A DNA stretch of 63,756 bases from Betaproteobacteria bacterium (GTDB taxonomy: Bacteria; Pseudomonadota; Gammaproteobacteria; Burkholderiales; SG8-41). The stretch lies in assembly GCA_021732605.1 (NCBI GenBank), contig JAKFUS010000051.1:1-63756 (forward strand), read 5' to 3'. Shown here piece by piece: positions 24,136-31,726 of the stretch (position 1 is its first letter; each line of letters starts with the position of its first letter). A program made the position numbers and the translations under genes. The notes under the pieces are model-generated. The model ran no database searches. It worked only from the letters and a program-made list of their open reading frames with translations, and was not told the DNA's origin.

Positions 24136-24411
24136 ATGCAAATCACGTTCGATGCGGCTAAGCGCGAAAAGACCTTGGCCGAACGTGGACTCGACTTCAC
24201 TGATGCTGCGGTTGTCTTCGCGGGTGTCACGCTGGAGATTGAAGACACGCGGAAGAACTATGATGAGAAACGCGTGATCTGCTACGGCCTGCTTCAAGGC
24301 CGGATGGTAGTCGTGGGATACACACCGCGTGGCGCGGATCGCCACATATTCAGTATGAGGAAAGCAAATGAACGCGAACAGGCCCGCATCGCGCCGCTCC
24401 TTGAAGTCTGA
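24136..24411 (+). CDS. brnT: BrnT-family ribonuclease toxin (integron cassette 3)
   Basis: 91 residues, second BrnT. It starts MQITFDAAKREKTLAERGLD and carries FTDAAVVFAGVTLEIED, NYDEKRVICYGLLQGRMVVV and the closing HIFSMRKANEREQARI, all matching the DUF497 pattern. Its sequence is well diverged from brnT1, so the two cassettes were acquired separately rather than duplicated. It overlaps its antitoxin gene by 44 bases. No Shine-Dalgarno sequence is available because the promoter abuts the start codon. Confidence 0.92.
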   Translation: MQITFDAAKREKTLAERGLDFTDAAVVFAGVTLEIEDTRKNYDEKRVICYGLLQGRMVVVGYTPRGADRHIFSMRKANEREQARIAPLLEV

Positions 24412-24643
24412 TCTGGCGCGCGTTGACGCTCATACGGTGAAATCCGGGGAGTACGAGGAACTCCCTGAACTCACCGAGGAGATGCTCAGCCGCGCGAAGG
24501 TAAACAAGGGAGGAAGACCCTTTTCGCCAAATCCACGCAAGTTGATCTCGCTACGCCTACCCGCGGACGTTATCGAACGCTGGAAGGCTACCGGCCCAGG
24601 CTGGCAGACGCGCATTGCCGATCGACTCAGCAAAGTTCGGTGA
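24368..24643 (+). CDS. brnA: BrnA-family antitoxin (integron cassette 3)
   Basis: 91 residues. The conserved C-terminal part GGRPFSPNPRKLISLRLPAD followed by VIERWKATGPGWQTRIADRL is the BrnA DNA-binding/dimerisation domain. The N-terminus (about 1-50) is polar with acidic stretches and would bind toxin. It starts inside brnT2 and stops five bases before the left core of attC 3, so unlike the first brnA it does not read into the recombination site. Confidence 0.9.
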   Translation: MNANRPASRRSLKSDLARVDAHTVKSGEYEELPELTEEMLSRAKVNKGGRPFSPNPRKLISLRLPADVIERWKATGPGWQTRIADRLSKVR

Positions 24644-24647
24644 AGCA

Positions 24648-24725
24648 ATCTAACCGCGCGATCGACAGCGACGCGAGGCAGGCGCTTGACGCGCTTGCGG
24701 GCGTGCGTCATCGCGGATGTTAGGC
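24648..24725 (+). other. attC site 3 (end of second BrnTA cassette)
   Basis: The left core ATCTAAC (24648-24654, exact RYYYAAC) and right core GTTAGGC (24719-24725, exact GTTRRRY) frame a 78-bp imperfect palindrome; CCGCGCGAT pairs with ATCGCGG and the GCGCTTGACGCGC tip is self-complementary. It is the last clear attC in the array. Confidence 0.88.
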
Positions 24726-24765
24726 GATTTGATCACATAAGGCGCACACGAGTTTCATACCCGGC

Positions 24766-25044
24766 ATGAAGCCCGTGAAATGGAATTCTGAGAAGAGTCT
24801 CCTGCTCAAGGCTGAACGAGGGGTGTCTTTCGAAGAAATACTTTCCGCGATTTCACAAGTAAGGCTTCTGGCGGTGCTGGATCATCCCCAATAGGGCAAA
24901 GTACAAGCATCAGAAAATGCTCATTGTCCGGATTCGTGATTACGCGTATCTCGTTCCCTATGTTGAAGGCGAGAATGAGATTTTTCTGAAAAGTATCATC
25001 CCGAGCCGCAAGGCAACGCGGGAGTTTTTGTCCGGAAGTAACTG
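24766..25044 (+). pseudogene. Frameshifted toxin gene of a BrnT-like or related TA pair (cassette 4)
   Basis: Reading starts MKPVKWNSEKSLLLKAERGV, reaches a stop after VLDHPQ near 24894, and then continues in the next frame as KHQKMLIVRIRDYAYLVPYV to KSIIPSRKATREFLSG with a stop at 25042. Removing one C from the CCCC run near 24886-24890 restores a single ~92-codon ORF. The shape (short N-terminal WN-SEK helix, then V..Y-L-PY-E, then a basic end) fits a small RelE/BrnT-like toxin partnered with the CopG-type antitoxin that follows. It is either an inactivated toxin or a sequencing error in a homopolymer. Confidence 0.75.
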
Positions 25045-25046
25045 AA

Positions 25047-25370
25047 ATGAATGATGAAGGACAGTTGGAGCAGGAGATTTTTGCTTCTTTTGAACGTGGA
25101 GAATGGAAACCCGTCCGGAATCAGAAAGGTGAGATTGCCCGGTTCAGGGCGGCAGCGGAAGCGACTTTGCTCAAGAACAAGCGGGTCAACATCCGAATTT
25201 CGTCGCGGGACTTGGAGGGTTTGCAGGCGCGCGCGGCCGAGGAAGGCGTACCTTACCAAACGCTTATGGCCAGTGTCCTGCACAAGTTTGTGTCGGGTCG
25301 CTTGGTTGAAGCACAAAACCGTATCACTACGCGCTCAAACCGTCCGGCGCGCAAGCGCGCTGCCGCTTGA
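25047..25370 (+). CDS. CopG-type antitoxin (cassette 4)
   Basis: 107 residues. The N-terminus (LEQEIFASFERGEWKPVRNQ) and the ribbon-helix-helix part (NIRISSRDLEGLQARAAEEG, then VPYQTLMASVLHKFVSGRL) match the CopG_antitoxin family that partners small BrnT- or RelE-like toxins. It begins two bases after the stop of the disrupted toxin. The last ~20 residues (VEAQNRITTRSNRPARKRAA) are basic and lie where an attC would be expected, including a GCGCGC-AA-GCGCGC hairpin, so the tail may derive from a degraded attC, as in the first brnA. It is an orphan antitoxin if the toxin is truly broken. Confidence 0.82.
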   Translation: MNDEGQLEQEIFASFERGEWKPVRNQKGEIARFRAAAEATLLKNKRVNIRISSRDLEGLQARAAEEGVPYQTLMASVLHKFVSGRLVEAQNRITTRSNRPARKRAAA

Positions 25371-25379
25371 CTCCATTCG

Positions 25380-26546
25380 TCAAGTCCCCGCTTTGGTCTT
25401 CCTCATACTGCCCGCCACCAGTTCATATTTGAATAGCCGGCACTCCAGCGCACCATTGAACAGTGGCGTGCGCCGCGAAGGCTGCAAACGCATGATCTTG
25501 GCCAGACGTAGATCCGCCGTCAGGATGTAGGCAGTCCAGCCGCTGTAGCGCTGTTTGAGGATGTCGCCGAGTGTCGGATACCACGCAGCGAGGTCATCGA
25601 GTTCTTCCATGCGCACGCCGTACGGCGGGTTGGTGACGAGGATGCCGGTGGGCGCCGGCGCTTTCGAATCCTCGAAGCTGCATTGCTTCAGTTCGATGCG
25701 TTGCTCCAGCCCCAGCGTGGCGACGTTCTGGCGCGCGTCCGCAATCGCATCGCCGCTACGGTCGTAACCATAAATACTTGATTTTATTGATTTATTTTCC
25801 TGCGCTGCGGCCTGCCGGTGCAGTGTTTCCCAGGCCTCGGCATCGAAGTTACGCAGCTTTTCAAAGCCGAACTTGCGGTTCAGTCCCGGTGCGCGGCGCG
25901 TGGCCATCAGCGCGGCTTCGATCAGGAAGGTGCCGCTGCCGCACATCGGATCGAGCAGTGGCTGCTCGGGTGTCCAGCCGGCGAGCTTCAAAATACCTGC
26001 AGCGAGGTTTTCGCGCAGCGGTGCGTCACCGGTCGCCGTGCGCCAGCCGCGCTTGAACAGCGCATCACCGGAGGTATCGAGATAAAACAACGCATCGTCG
26101 CGATTCAGGAAGACATGGATGCGCACATCGGGCTGGCGGGTATCGACGTTGGGGCGGTCGCCTTCGGCTTCGCGCAGCACATCGCAAATGGCGTCCTTGA
26201 CGCGCAGCGTGACGAAATCGAGGCTGCGCAAGGGGCTTTTGATCGCCGAGGTATCGACACGGATGCTTTGCGTGGGACCGAACCACTGTGCCCAGGGCAG
26301 TTTGAGCGCCACAGTGAAAATGTCGTTCTCGTCGCGGTAGCGGCATTGCCCGATACGCCACAACACGCGGCTGGCGATGCGGCTTTCGAGATTGATGCGA
26401 TAACACAGCGCATACGGGCCGCGAAAGCCGGTACCGCCCTCAACCGCACGCACGTCCTGAGCGCCGAGCGCGGTCAGCTCTTCGGCGAGCACGGCTTCGA
26501 GGCCGTGCGGGCAGCTGGCGAAAAAAGTTTGCATGTCAGGGGCCAT
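25380..26546 (-). CDS. THUMP-domain class I RNA methyltransferase, RlmL-like
   Basis: About 388 residues. An N-terminal ferredoxin-like/THUMP region (residues 1-160) leads to a Rossmann methyltransferase with the SAM loop DPMCGSGTFLIEAALMA (near 200) and the catalytic NPPYGVRM (near 310). This is the RlmL/YcbY N-half type that makes N2-methylguanosine in 23S rRNA (G2445 in E. coli). It lacks the RlmK half. The exact start is unclear (ATG 26546 or 26534). Odd feature: ENKSIKSSIYG near residue 265 is encoded by a copy of the AT-rich dispersed element. It forms the right border of the integron. Confidence 0.85.
   Translation of the reverse strand: MAPDMQTFFASCPHGLEAVLAEELTALGAQDVRAVEGGTGFRGPYALCYRINLESRIASRVLWRIGQCRYRDENDIFTVALKLPWAQWFGPTQSIRVDTSAIKSPLRSLDFVTLRVKDAICDVLREAEGDRPNVDTRQPDVRIHVFLNRDDALFYLDTSGDALFKRGWRTATGDAPLRENLAAGILKLAGWTPEQPLLDPMCGSGTFLIEAALMATRRAPGLNRKFGFEKLRNFDAEAWETLHRQAAAQENKSIKSSIYGYDRSGDAIADARQNVATLGLEQRIELKQCSFEDSKAPAPTGILVTNPPYGVRMEELDDLAAWYPTLGDILKQRYSGWTAYILTADLRLAKIMRLQPSRRTPLFNGALECRLFKYELVAGSMRKTKAGT
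25769..25800. repeat. AT-rich dispersed element, copy B (inside a coding sequence)
   Basis: CATAAATACTTGATTTTATT onward, to GATTTATTTTCC, lies in frame inside the RlmL-like gene and accounts for the residues ENKSIKSSIYG on the minus strand. It matches copies C and E closely and is far more AT-rich than its host gene. Confidence 0.65.
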
Positions 26547-26549
26547 CAA

Positions 26550-26942
26550 CTATTTCTGGGGTTTTGCCGTTGAAAGTTCGACATAGACCTCGAACTCGAT
26601 GCGCTGCCAGGGATTGCGCGCTTCCTTCAGCTGGACGATACGCGCTTTCACCGGCGCACCGCGATCCATCTGCCGCGCGACATCGCTGTTTTCGCGGCGC
26701 GGAATGTAGCCGAGCATTTCATTGCGCCACAGCACGCGCACGGCATTGGCATCGTGTGGATTCTGCGGTTCCCGCGTGAGTTGCAGGCTGTCGCCGACGC
26801 GCATCATGGCCCAGATATCCTTACCTTCGTAATACTGGAAACCCGCCAGCGGCGATTGCTGGACGATGATGCGCGCATCGGCAGCCCAGGCGGGGGCGGA
26901 CAGCGCCACTAGCAGCGCGAGGATTGCGGAAAGACGGAACAT
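26550..26942 (-). CDS. HIRAN-domain protein with signal peptide
   Basis: 130 residues from ATG 26942 (MFRLSAILALLVALSAPAWA with a likely signal peptidase site after AWA). The rest is a HIRAN domain: QYYEGKDIWAMMRVGDSLQL, then EPQNPHDANAVRVLWRNEML and GYIPRRENSDVARQMD. HIRAN domains are found in SWI2/SNF2 proteins and as free-standing bacterial proteins and may bind DNA ends or stalled forks, but a secreted HIRAN protein cannot act on chromosomal DNA, so the function here is unknown. A longer upstream reading overlaps hemJ and is rejected. It is 5 bases after hemJ. Confidence 0.8.
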   Translation of the reverse strand: MFRLSAILALLVALSAPAWAADARIIVQQSPLAGFQYYEGKDIWAMMRVGDSLQLTREPQNPHDANAVRVLWRNEMLGYIPRRENSDVARQMDRGAPVKARIVQLKEARNPWQRIEFEVYVELSTAKPQK

Positions 26943-26947
26943 GAATG

Positions 26948-27358
26948 CTAAAACGGTTTGACGACGACCAGGATGACAATGGCCAGTAGCAGCAGCACCG
27001 GTATTTCGTTGAACCAGCGAAACCAGACATGGGAGCGGGTATTGCGCCCTTGTTCGAATTTGCGCAGCAGGCTGCCGCAGGCATGGTGGTAGCCGATCAC
27101 CATTACGACTAATACCAGTTTCGCATGCAGCCAAGTCCCGCTGATGCCGTACCCCAGCCACAGCCAGAAACCAAACAGCAGCGCCAATCCGGAAAGCGGA
27201 GACATGAAGCGGTAGAGCTTGCGCCCCATCAGCAGCAGCCGGGCGCGCGCGGTTGAGTCTTGCTCCATCGCCAGGTTGACCAGGATGCGCGGCAAGTAGA
27301 ACAACCCGGCGAACCAGGAGATCACGAACAGCAGATGTAAGGATTTGATCCACAGCAT
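26948..27358 (-). CDS. hemJ: HemJ-type protoporphyrinogen IX oxidase
   Basis: 136 residues with four hydrophobic helices. The family motifs are LWIKSLHLLFVISWFAGLFY (His8 among the conserved heme/porphyrin ligands), WLHAKLVLVVMVIGYHHACG, and the C-terminal WFNEIPVLLLLAIVILVVVK. HemJ oxidises protoporphyrinogen IX in the membrane during heme synthesis and replaces HemG/HemY in many proteobacteria. It starts MLWIKSLHLL at 27358 and precedes the HIRAN gene in the same orientation. CopD-like annotation is a common alternative for this fold, but the motifs favour HemJ. Confidence 0.85.
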   Translation of the reverse strand: MLWIKSLHLLFVISWFAGLFYLPRILVNLAMEQDSTARARLLLMGRKLYRFMSPLSGLALLFGFWLWLGYGISGTWLHAKLVLVVMVIGYHHACGSLLRKFEQGRNTRSHVWFRWFNEIPVLLLLAIVILVVVKPF

Positions 27359-27365
27359 GGCGTTA

Positions 27366-27460
27366 TTGATTCTTCCAAAAACATGACAGCACTAATGTGC
27401 TAACTGAGCGGCCAACTGGGCAGAGGCATGTTTTTGTCATTATTCATGTAATTCTCAATA
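27366..27460. repeat. Stem-loop repeat upstream of hemJ, second copy
   Basis: CCAAAAACATGACAG (27374) and CAGAGGCATGTTTTTGTC (27421) bracket a loop and are followed by TATTCATGTAATTCTCAATA. The arms CAAAAACATG and CATGTTTTTG are perfect complements. The element matches the one at 10153-10218 in arms and in right flank. It lies between the NodJ-type gene stop and the hemJ start. Confidence 0.55.
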
Positions 27461-27462
27461 GT

Positions 27463-28251
27463 TTACTTCAGCAGCCGGCGCCGGGTCAGGGCCAGCGCGA
27501 CATAAAAACCGGCAAGGGCGTAAACGGCGAGCACAGCGATGTGCAACAGCCATGATGGCGGCACATCGCCGTTGACCAGCGGGCGGGCGAGGCTGACAGC
27601 ATGGGTCAGCGGCAGCAGTTGTGCTGCGACCTGTGCCGCGGCCGGCAACTGGTCGAGCGGGAAAAACACACCGCACAACAGCATCATTGGTGTCACGCAC
27701 AGCGTGAAGTAGTACATGAAAAAATCGTAACTTGGCGACAGCGCGGTCATGATCAGGCCGAGGCCGGCAAAAGCCAGTCCGGTCAGGAAGATCAGCGGTA
27801 CCACGGCCAGCGCCAGCGGTGACGGCACCAGTCCGAGCACGGTGGCGACGACCAGTACCGCGCAGCCGGAGAGAAAGCTCTTGCTGGCGGCCCACACCAG
27901 TTCGCCGAGCACCACGTCATCCAGCGTCAGCGGCGCATTGAGGATGGCCTCCCAGGTTTTCTGCATCTGCATCCGCGAAAACGCCGAATACATGGCTTCG
28001 AACGAGGCACTCATCATGGTGCTGGAGCAGATGATGCCGGCGGCGAGGAAACCGATGTACGACATGCCGTTGACGTCCTCCAGCATGCGGCCGAGGCCGT
28101 ACCCCAGGCCAAACATGTAGAGCAGCGGATCGGCGAGGTTACCGAGCATCGAAGGGATGGCCAGTTTGCGCCACACCAGCAGGTTGCGCCGCCACAGCTG
28201 CGTGAAACGCAGGCTGAATTGCGGCAATGCCCAATGATTTCTGTTGCTCAT
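27463..28251 (-). CDS. ABC-2 type transporter permease, NodJ family
   Basis: 262 residues from ATG 28251. About six membrane helices are visible. SMLGNLADPLLYMFGLGYGL (near 37), GFLAAGIICSSTMMSASFEA and MMLLCGVFFPLDQLPAAAQV are NodJ/ABC-2 family motifs. With the upstream ATPase it forms a two-component ABC exporter, related to NodIJ of rhizobia but common in betaproteobacteria without nodulation. The substrate is unknown. It begins two bases after the ATPase stop codon, consistent with translational coupling. Confidence 0.88.
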   Translation of the reverse strand: MSNRNHWALPQFSLRFTQLWRRNLLVWRKLAIPSMLGNLADPLLYMFGLGYGLGRMLEDVNGMSYIGFLAAGIICSSTMMSASFEAMYSAFSRMQMQKTWEAILNAPLTLDDVVLGELVWAASKSFLSGCAVLVVATVLGLVPSPLALAVVPLIFLTGLAFAGLGLIMTALSPSYDFFMYYFTLCVTPMMLLCGVFFPLDQLPAAAQVAAQLLPLTHAVSLARPLVNGDVPPSWLLHIAVLAVYALAGFYVALALTRRRLLK

Positions 28252-28252
28252 G

Positions 28253-29188
28253 TCAGTCGCGCAGTTCGCGGCCGGTGAGTTTGAGGAACACGTCTTCCAG
28301 GCTGGCGCGGCGGTGCAGGTAGCGCAAATCACCGCAGGCGTCGAGATCGGTGATCAGCGGCGCCGGGTCATGCGTGTAGCAAAAAATGGTTTCACCGGTG
28401 GCCTCGCAGCGTTCGGCGTGCTTGCGGCCAAAACGGTCGGCCCAGTCCGGCGCGCCTTCGCCGTAAACCCCTTCACCGTAAACTTCTATCACTTGCGGTT
28501 CGATGTGTTGTGCAATCAGCGACCGCGGTTCACCTTCGGCGATGATTTTGCCGTGATCCATGATCGCGACCCGGCTGCACAGGCGTTCGGCTTCTTCCAT
28601 GAAATGCGTCGTCAGCAGCAGCGTCTTGCCTTGTTTCAGCAGATTGCGCAGCCGCTCCCAGATCACGTGCCGCGCCTGCGGGTCGAGCCCGGTGGTCGGT
28701 TCGTCGAGGAAGATCAGTTCCGGATCATTGATCAGCGCACGCGCCAGCGTCAGCCGTCGCTTCATGCCGCCGGATAGCGTCTGGATGCGCGCGTCGGCAC
28801 GACTGGAGAGTCCGGCGAATTCAAGCAGGTCGGGGATGCGCGCACGCAGGGTCGTATCGGGAATATCGAAGTAGCGACCGAAAATCAGCAGGTTTTCGCG
28901 AATCGTGAAATCCGGATCGAGGTTGTCGAACTGCGGCACGACACCGATGCGCATCCGCGCCTCGCGTGCCTGCTGCGGCACCGGTTTGCCGAGCACGGTG
29001 ATGCTGCCGCCGTCGGGATCGGTCAGCCCCAGGCACAGCCGCAGCGTGGTGGTCTTGCCGGCGCCGTTGGGGCCTAGCAGGCCGAAACATTCGCCGGGCT
29101 GCAGTGCAAAATCCACGCCACAGACCACTTCGCGCTCGCCATACGATTTACGCAGCCCGATGGCTGCCAGCGGCGCGGCGGCGTTCAT
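28253..29188 (-). CDS. ABC transporter ATP-binding protein, NodI family
   Basis: 311 residues. Walker [15 protein letters not shown] (about 38-51), Q-loop PQFDNLD, ABC signature LSGGMKRRL (near 140), Walker [15 protein letters not shown] and switch His TTHF are all intact, so it is an active ATPase that powers the downstream permease. ATG 29188 overlaps the hydrolase stop as ATGA. Odd feature: a short duplication gives [10 protein letters not shown] near residue 240 in the C-terminal regulatory part. Confidence 0.9.
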   Translation of the reverse strand: MNAAAPLAAIGLRKSYGEREVVCGVDFALQPGECFGLLGPNGAGKTTTLRLCLGLTDPDGGSITVLGKPVPQQAREARMRIGVVPQFDNLDPDFTIRENLLIFGRYFDIPDTTLRARIPDLLEFAGLSSRADARIQTLSGGMKRRLTLARALINDPELIFLDEPTTGLDPQARHVIWERLRNLLKQGKTLLLTTHFMEEAERLCSRVAIMDHGKIIAEGEPRSLIAQHIEPQVIEVYGEGVYGEGAPDWADRFGRKHAERCEATGETIFCYTHDPAPLITDLDACGDLRYLHRRASLEDVFLKLTGRELRD

Positions 29189-29838
29189 GCGCAATGGCGC
29201 TGGACGATCTGCGCAAGCAGATGCAGTTTGCCGTGGAAAAAATGTTCGCCACCGGGCACCACCACCACTGGCAGTTGCTGCGGCCGTGCCCAGTCGAGCA
29301 CTGCGGCCAGCGGCACGACATCGTCGACTTCACCGTGGATCACCAGCGTGTCGGCCGGCACCGTGGCGGCCGGAAAACGGTTCACTGCCGGACCGACCAG
29401 CACCATTTTTTTGGCTGGCAGGGTTTGCGCAACCCGCGTTTGCACAAAAGCACCGAAGGAAAATCCGGCGAGCAGCAGCGGCAGGTCACCGAAGCGGGAG
29501 GTGGCGTAACGCGCGACGGCGAGGAGGTCTTCGGTTTCACCGATGCCCTGGTCGAAGCTGCCAGCGCTGGCACCGACGCCGCGGAAATTCGGCCGGATTG
29601 CGACATAACCGAGGCCGAAAAAAGTTTTCGCCAGCGTGGTGACGACCTTGTTGTCCTTGGTGCCGCCCTGCACCGGATTGGGGTGTGCGATCAGCGCAAT
29701 GCCGCGTCGCGGCTCGCCGGGATCATTGATGTCGGTTTCCACTGCGCCGACCGGGCCGTCAATGACCAAGCGTTCCAGAGTCGACGGCGGCATGGGGCGT
29801 AATTCGGTAACAGGCATGGGATGAACGGTCGTGTGCAA
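29185..29838 (-). CDS. Alpha/beta hydrolase, COG2945-like
   Basis: 217 residues with the hydrolase fold: oxyanion/turn motif [17 protein letters not shown] (near 48), the segment [20 protein letters not shown], nucleophile elbow AGFSFGAFV (Ser near 125), Asp in [12 protein letters not shown] and His in GGEHFFHG. The substrate is unknown; members act on esters or peptides and have been linked to cell envelope metabolism. It precedes the NodIJ-type exporter genes by a stop/start overlap, so it is in the same operon. The start could be one of several Met codons. Confidence 0.82.
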   Translation of the reverse strand: MHTTVHPMPVTELRPMPPSTLERLVIDGPVGAVETDINDPGEPRRGIALIAHPNPVQGGTKDNKVVTTLAKTFFGLGYVAIRPNFRGVGASAGSFDQGIGETEDLLAVARYATSRFGDLPLLLAGFSFGAFVQTRVAQTLPAKKMVLVGPAVNRFPAATVPADTLVIHGEVDDVVPLAAVLDWARPQQLPVVVVPGGEHFFHGKLHLLAQIVQRHCA

Positions 29839-29874
29839 CGGGACAGCGGCGTTGCGCGGAATAGGATTCCTGGG

Positions 29875-30183
29875 TCAGATTTTCAGCCGCTCGACGACGC
29901 GGCCGTGCTGCAGGTGCTCGCTGACGATTTCGTCAATGTCTTCGCGGTCGACATAGGTGTACCAGACCGCTTCCGGATAAACCACCAGCACCGGACCTTC
30001 GTCACAGCGGTCGAGGCAGCCGGCCTGGTTGATGCGCACCTTGCCCGGGCCGGACAGTTTCAGCGCTTTGACTTTCTGCTTGGCGTAGTCGCGCATGTCC
30101 TGCGCGCCATGGTCGGCGCAGCAGCGCGCGCCGCCTTCGCGCTGATTGCAGCAGAAAAATACATGGTGTTTGTAGTGGCTCAT
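29875..30183 (-). CDS. Thioredoxin-like [2Fe-2S] ferredoxin
   Basis: 102 residues. Four candidate cluster cysteines are visible: two in HVFFCCNQREGGARCC (9-24) and two in AGCLDRCDEGPVLVVYP (near 55), the spacing of thioredoxin-fold [2Fe-2S] ferredoxins as in NuoE-like and Azotobacter Shethna-type proteins. The adjacent CC pairs make exact ligand choice uncertain. It lies between the hydrolase and a nucleotide pyrophosphohydrolase on the same strand. Its electron-transfer partner is not apparent. Confidence 0.85.
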   Translation of the reverse strand: MSHYKHHVFFCCNQREGGARCCADHGAQDMRDYAKQKVKALKLSGPGKVRINQAGCLDRCDEGPVLVVYPEAVWYTYVDREDIDEIVSEHLQHGRVVERLKI

Positions 30184-30225
30184 GGAAAGGCAAACAAAGT
30201 GCGATGCACTTGCGGATTATACCCG

Positions 30226-30594
30226 CTAGCGTCTGGAGTACTTGCGCGCCGAGCCTCGTGCCACGGCTACCGGATATTTGCGCGCGTTGACCGCCATTTT
30301 GCGTTGCGCGGCCTGCAGCAGATCGATGCCAAGCACGTCGCTCAGGCGCAGCAGGTAGAGCAATACATCGGCGATTTCTTCTTCGACCGCATGACGTTCA
30401 CGCCCGGCGAGTTGTGCGCTTTGTTCCGGTGTAAGCCACTGGAAACATTCCAGCAACTCCGCGGCTTCTACGCTGAGCGCCATGGCCAGGTTTTTCGGCG
30501 TGTGAAACTGCGGCCAGTCGCGGGCTTCGGCGAAACGACGCTGCCCGGTGCGCAGACTGGCGATGGTGGGGCGTGATGAAGCGGGACGCGGCAT
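30226..30594 (-). CDS. MazG-like nucleotide pyrophosphohydrolase (dCTPase-type)
   Basis: 122 residues of the all-alpha NTP-PPase fold. The metal-binding pattern is EAAELLECFQWL (near 43) and EEEIADVLLYLLRLSDVLGI (near 71): the Glu/Glu/Glu/Asp set of the RS21-C6/MazG-like family. It hydrolyses dCTP or other nucleotides for pool cleansing. It shares orientation with its neighbours but is separated by about 40 bases on one side and 17 on the other. Confidence 0.85.
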   Translation of the reverse strand: MPRPASSRPTIASLRTGQRRFAEARDWPQFHTPKNLAMALSVEAAELLECFQWLTPEQSAQLAGRERHAVEEEIADVLLYLLRLSDVLGIDLLQAAQRKMAVNARKYPVAVARGSARKYSRR

Positions 30595-30611
30595 GGCGGG
30601 TATCCGTGGTT

Positions 30612-31724
30612 TCAGTAAGTGGAGGGCCGGCGGCCGGTGAGGCTATACAGGGCGAACAACAGCGACAGGAACGGCCACAGGTCCGACAGCGCGCGGGTCA
30701 TGCTGGTGAAGCTGAGGAAGTGGCTGGCGCGGCCAAGCAGCAGGTACGGCGGTGTCGGTCGATAAGGGTTTTCCGGGATGATATTGACCAGGATCACGGC
30801 ACCGGCCAGCATCAGCACGGCCAACGCTGCGCGGCCACGGTACGGCAGTCGCGTCAGTACCAGCAACATCACCAGCGCTGCGGCGCAGCCCATGGTGACG
30901 CCCGGCGTCAGCCAACTCCACGGATTTGGCGCGCGCAGCAGCAGCGTGGCCGCCGCTATTTTCAGCACACCGGCGCCGGCGAAAATCAGCGCCAGCGCCC
31001 GCCAGTAGCCCGCTGCAGTGTCTCGCGCCGCGCAGGCAAGCAGCAAACCGAGGGCGGTGACGTTGAGCATGACCACGCCGGCCTCGGCCGCCAGATACGA
31101 GCCGGGGGTGTGCACGAACCACCGCGCCAGGTTGAGGCTGCCGCGCAGGTCACCGTTGCCAAATACGATCAGCGTGGCATGAAGCTGGGTGATCAGCCAC
31201 AGCCCGGCGAGAATAAGCGCTGCATCTCCCCGTACGCCGCTGACAAACCAGCTTTGGCGCAACTCTGCCATGGTCCGACCCAGGCGTTGTCCCGGCGAAA
31301 ACAGCAGTGCAATCAGCGCGCCAACCGCACCGCCGCCGCCGTTGACCAGCAGATCCACGTTCGAGGCGATGCGCGACGGCAAGAATTGTTGAGCCGCCTC
31401 GAGCGTGAAACTCAAGGCCACGCAGGCGATTGCGGCCAGTGCCACCGCGGTCCGTGTACTCCAGCGTGCGCACAGTGCCAGCGCGAGCAGAAATCCCAGC
31501 GGCAGGTAGGCTGCGAAATTGAACAGCACATCATCAACGGTGATCCAGCGTGGCCACGGCTCGAACAGAAAATCACCGAAGCCCCCGGATAAGCCACGCC
31601 AGTCAAGGAAGGGTTGCAGGCTGGCGTAGATGATGACCAGAATGTAAGCTAATGCCGCCATGCCGGCCAGCCGCAGACTGTGTGGCGCGGCTGATTGAGA
31701 ATCCGATGGGTAATCCGGCAGCAT
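30612..31724 (-). CDS. VanZ-family integral membrane protein
   Basis: 370 residues with about ten hydrophobic helices. The VanZ-like domain lies in the first ~140 residues (VLFNFAAYLPLGFLLALALC, then ALSFTLEAAQQFLPSRIASN and VDLLVNGGGGAVGAL). The C-terminal half is a second bundle of helices without a known motif. VanZ-like proteins are linked to teicoplanin resistance in Gram-positives but are of unknown role in proteobacteria. It is divergent from the DHH gene, whose start lies only three bases away. Confidence 0.78.
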   Translation of the reverse strand: MLPDYPSDSQSAAPHSLRLAGMAALAYILVIIYASLQPFLDWRGLSGGFGDFLFEPWPRWITVDDVLFNFAAYLPLGFLLALALCARWSTRTAVALAAIACVALSFTLEAAQQFLPSRIASNVDLLVNGGGGAVGALIALLFSPGQRLGRTMAELRQSWFVSGVRGDAALILAGLWLITQLHATLIVFGNGDLRGSLNLARWFVHTPGSYLAAEAGVVMLNVTALGLLLACAARDTAAGYWRALALIFAGAGVLKIAAATLLLRAPNPWSWLTPGVTMGCAAALVMLLVLTRLPYRGRAALAVLMLAGAVILVNIIPENPYRPTPPYLLLGRASHFLSFTSMTRALSDLWPFLSLLFALYSLTGRRPSTY

Positions 31725-31726
31725 CC

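Noticed and set aside
28440-28490. [10 protein letters not shown] duplication in the NodI-like ATPase as a functional motif
   Set aside because: It is a simple 15-base direct duplication in a variable C-terminal part; no known role.
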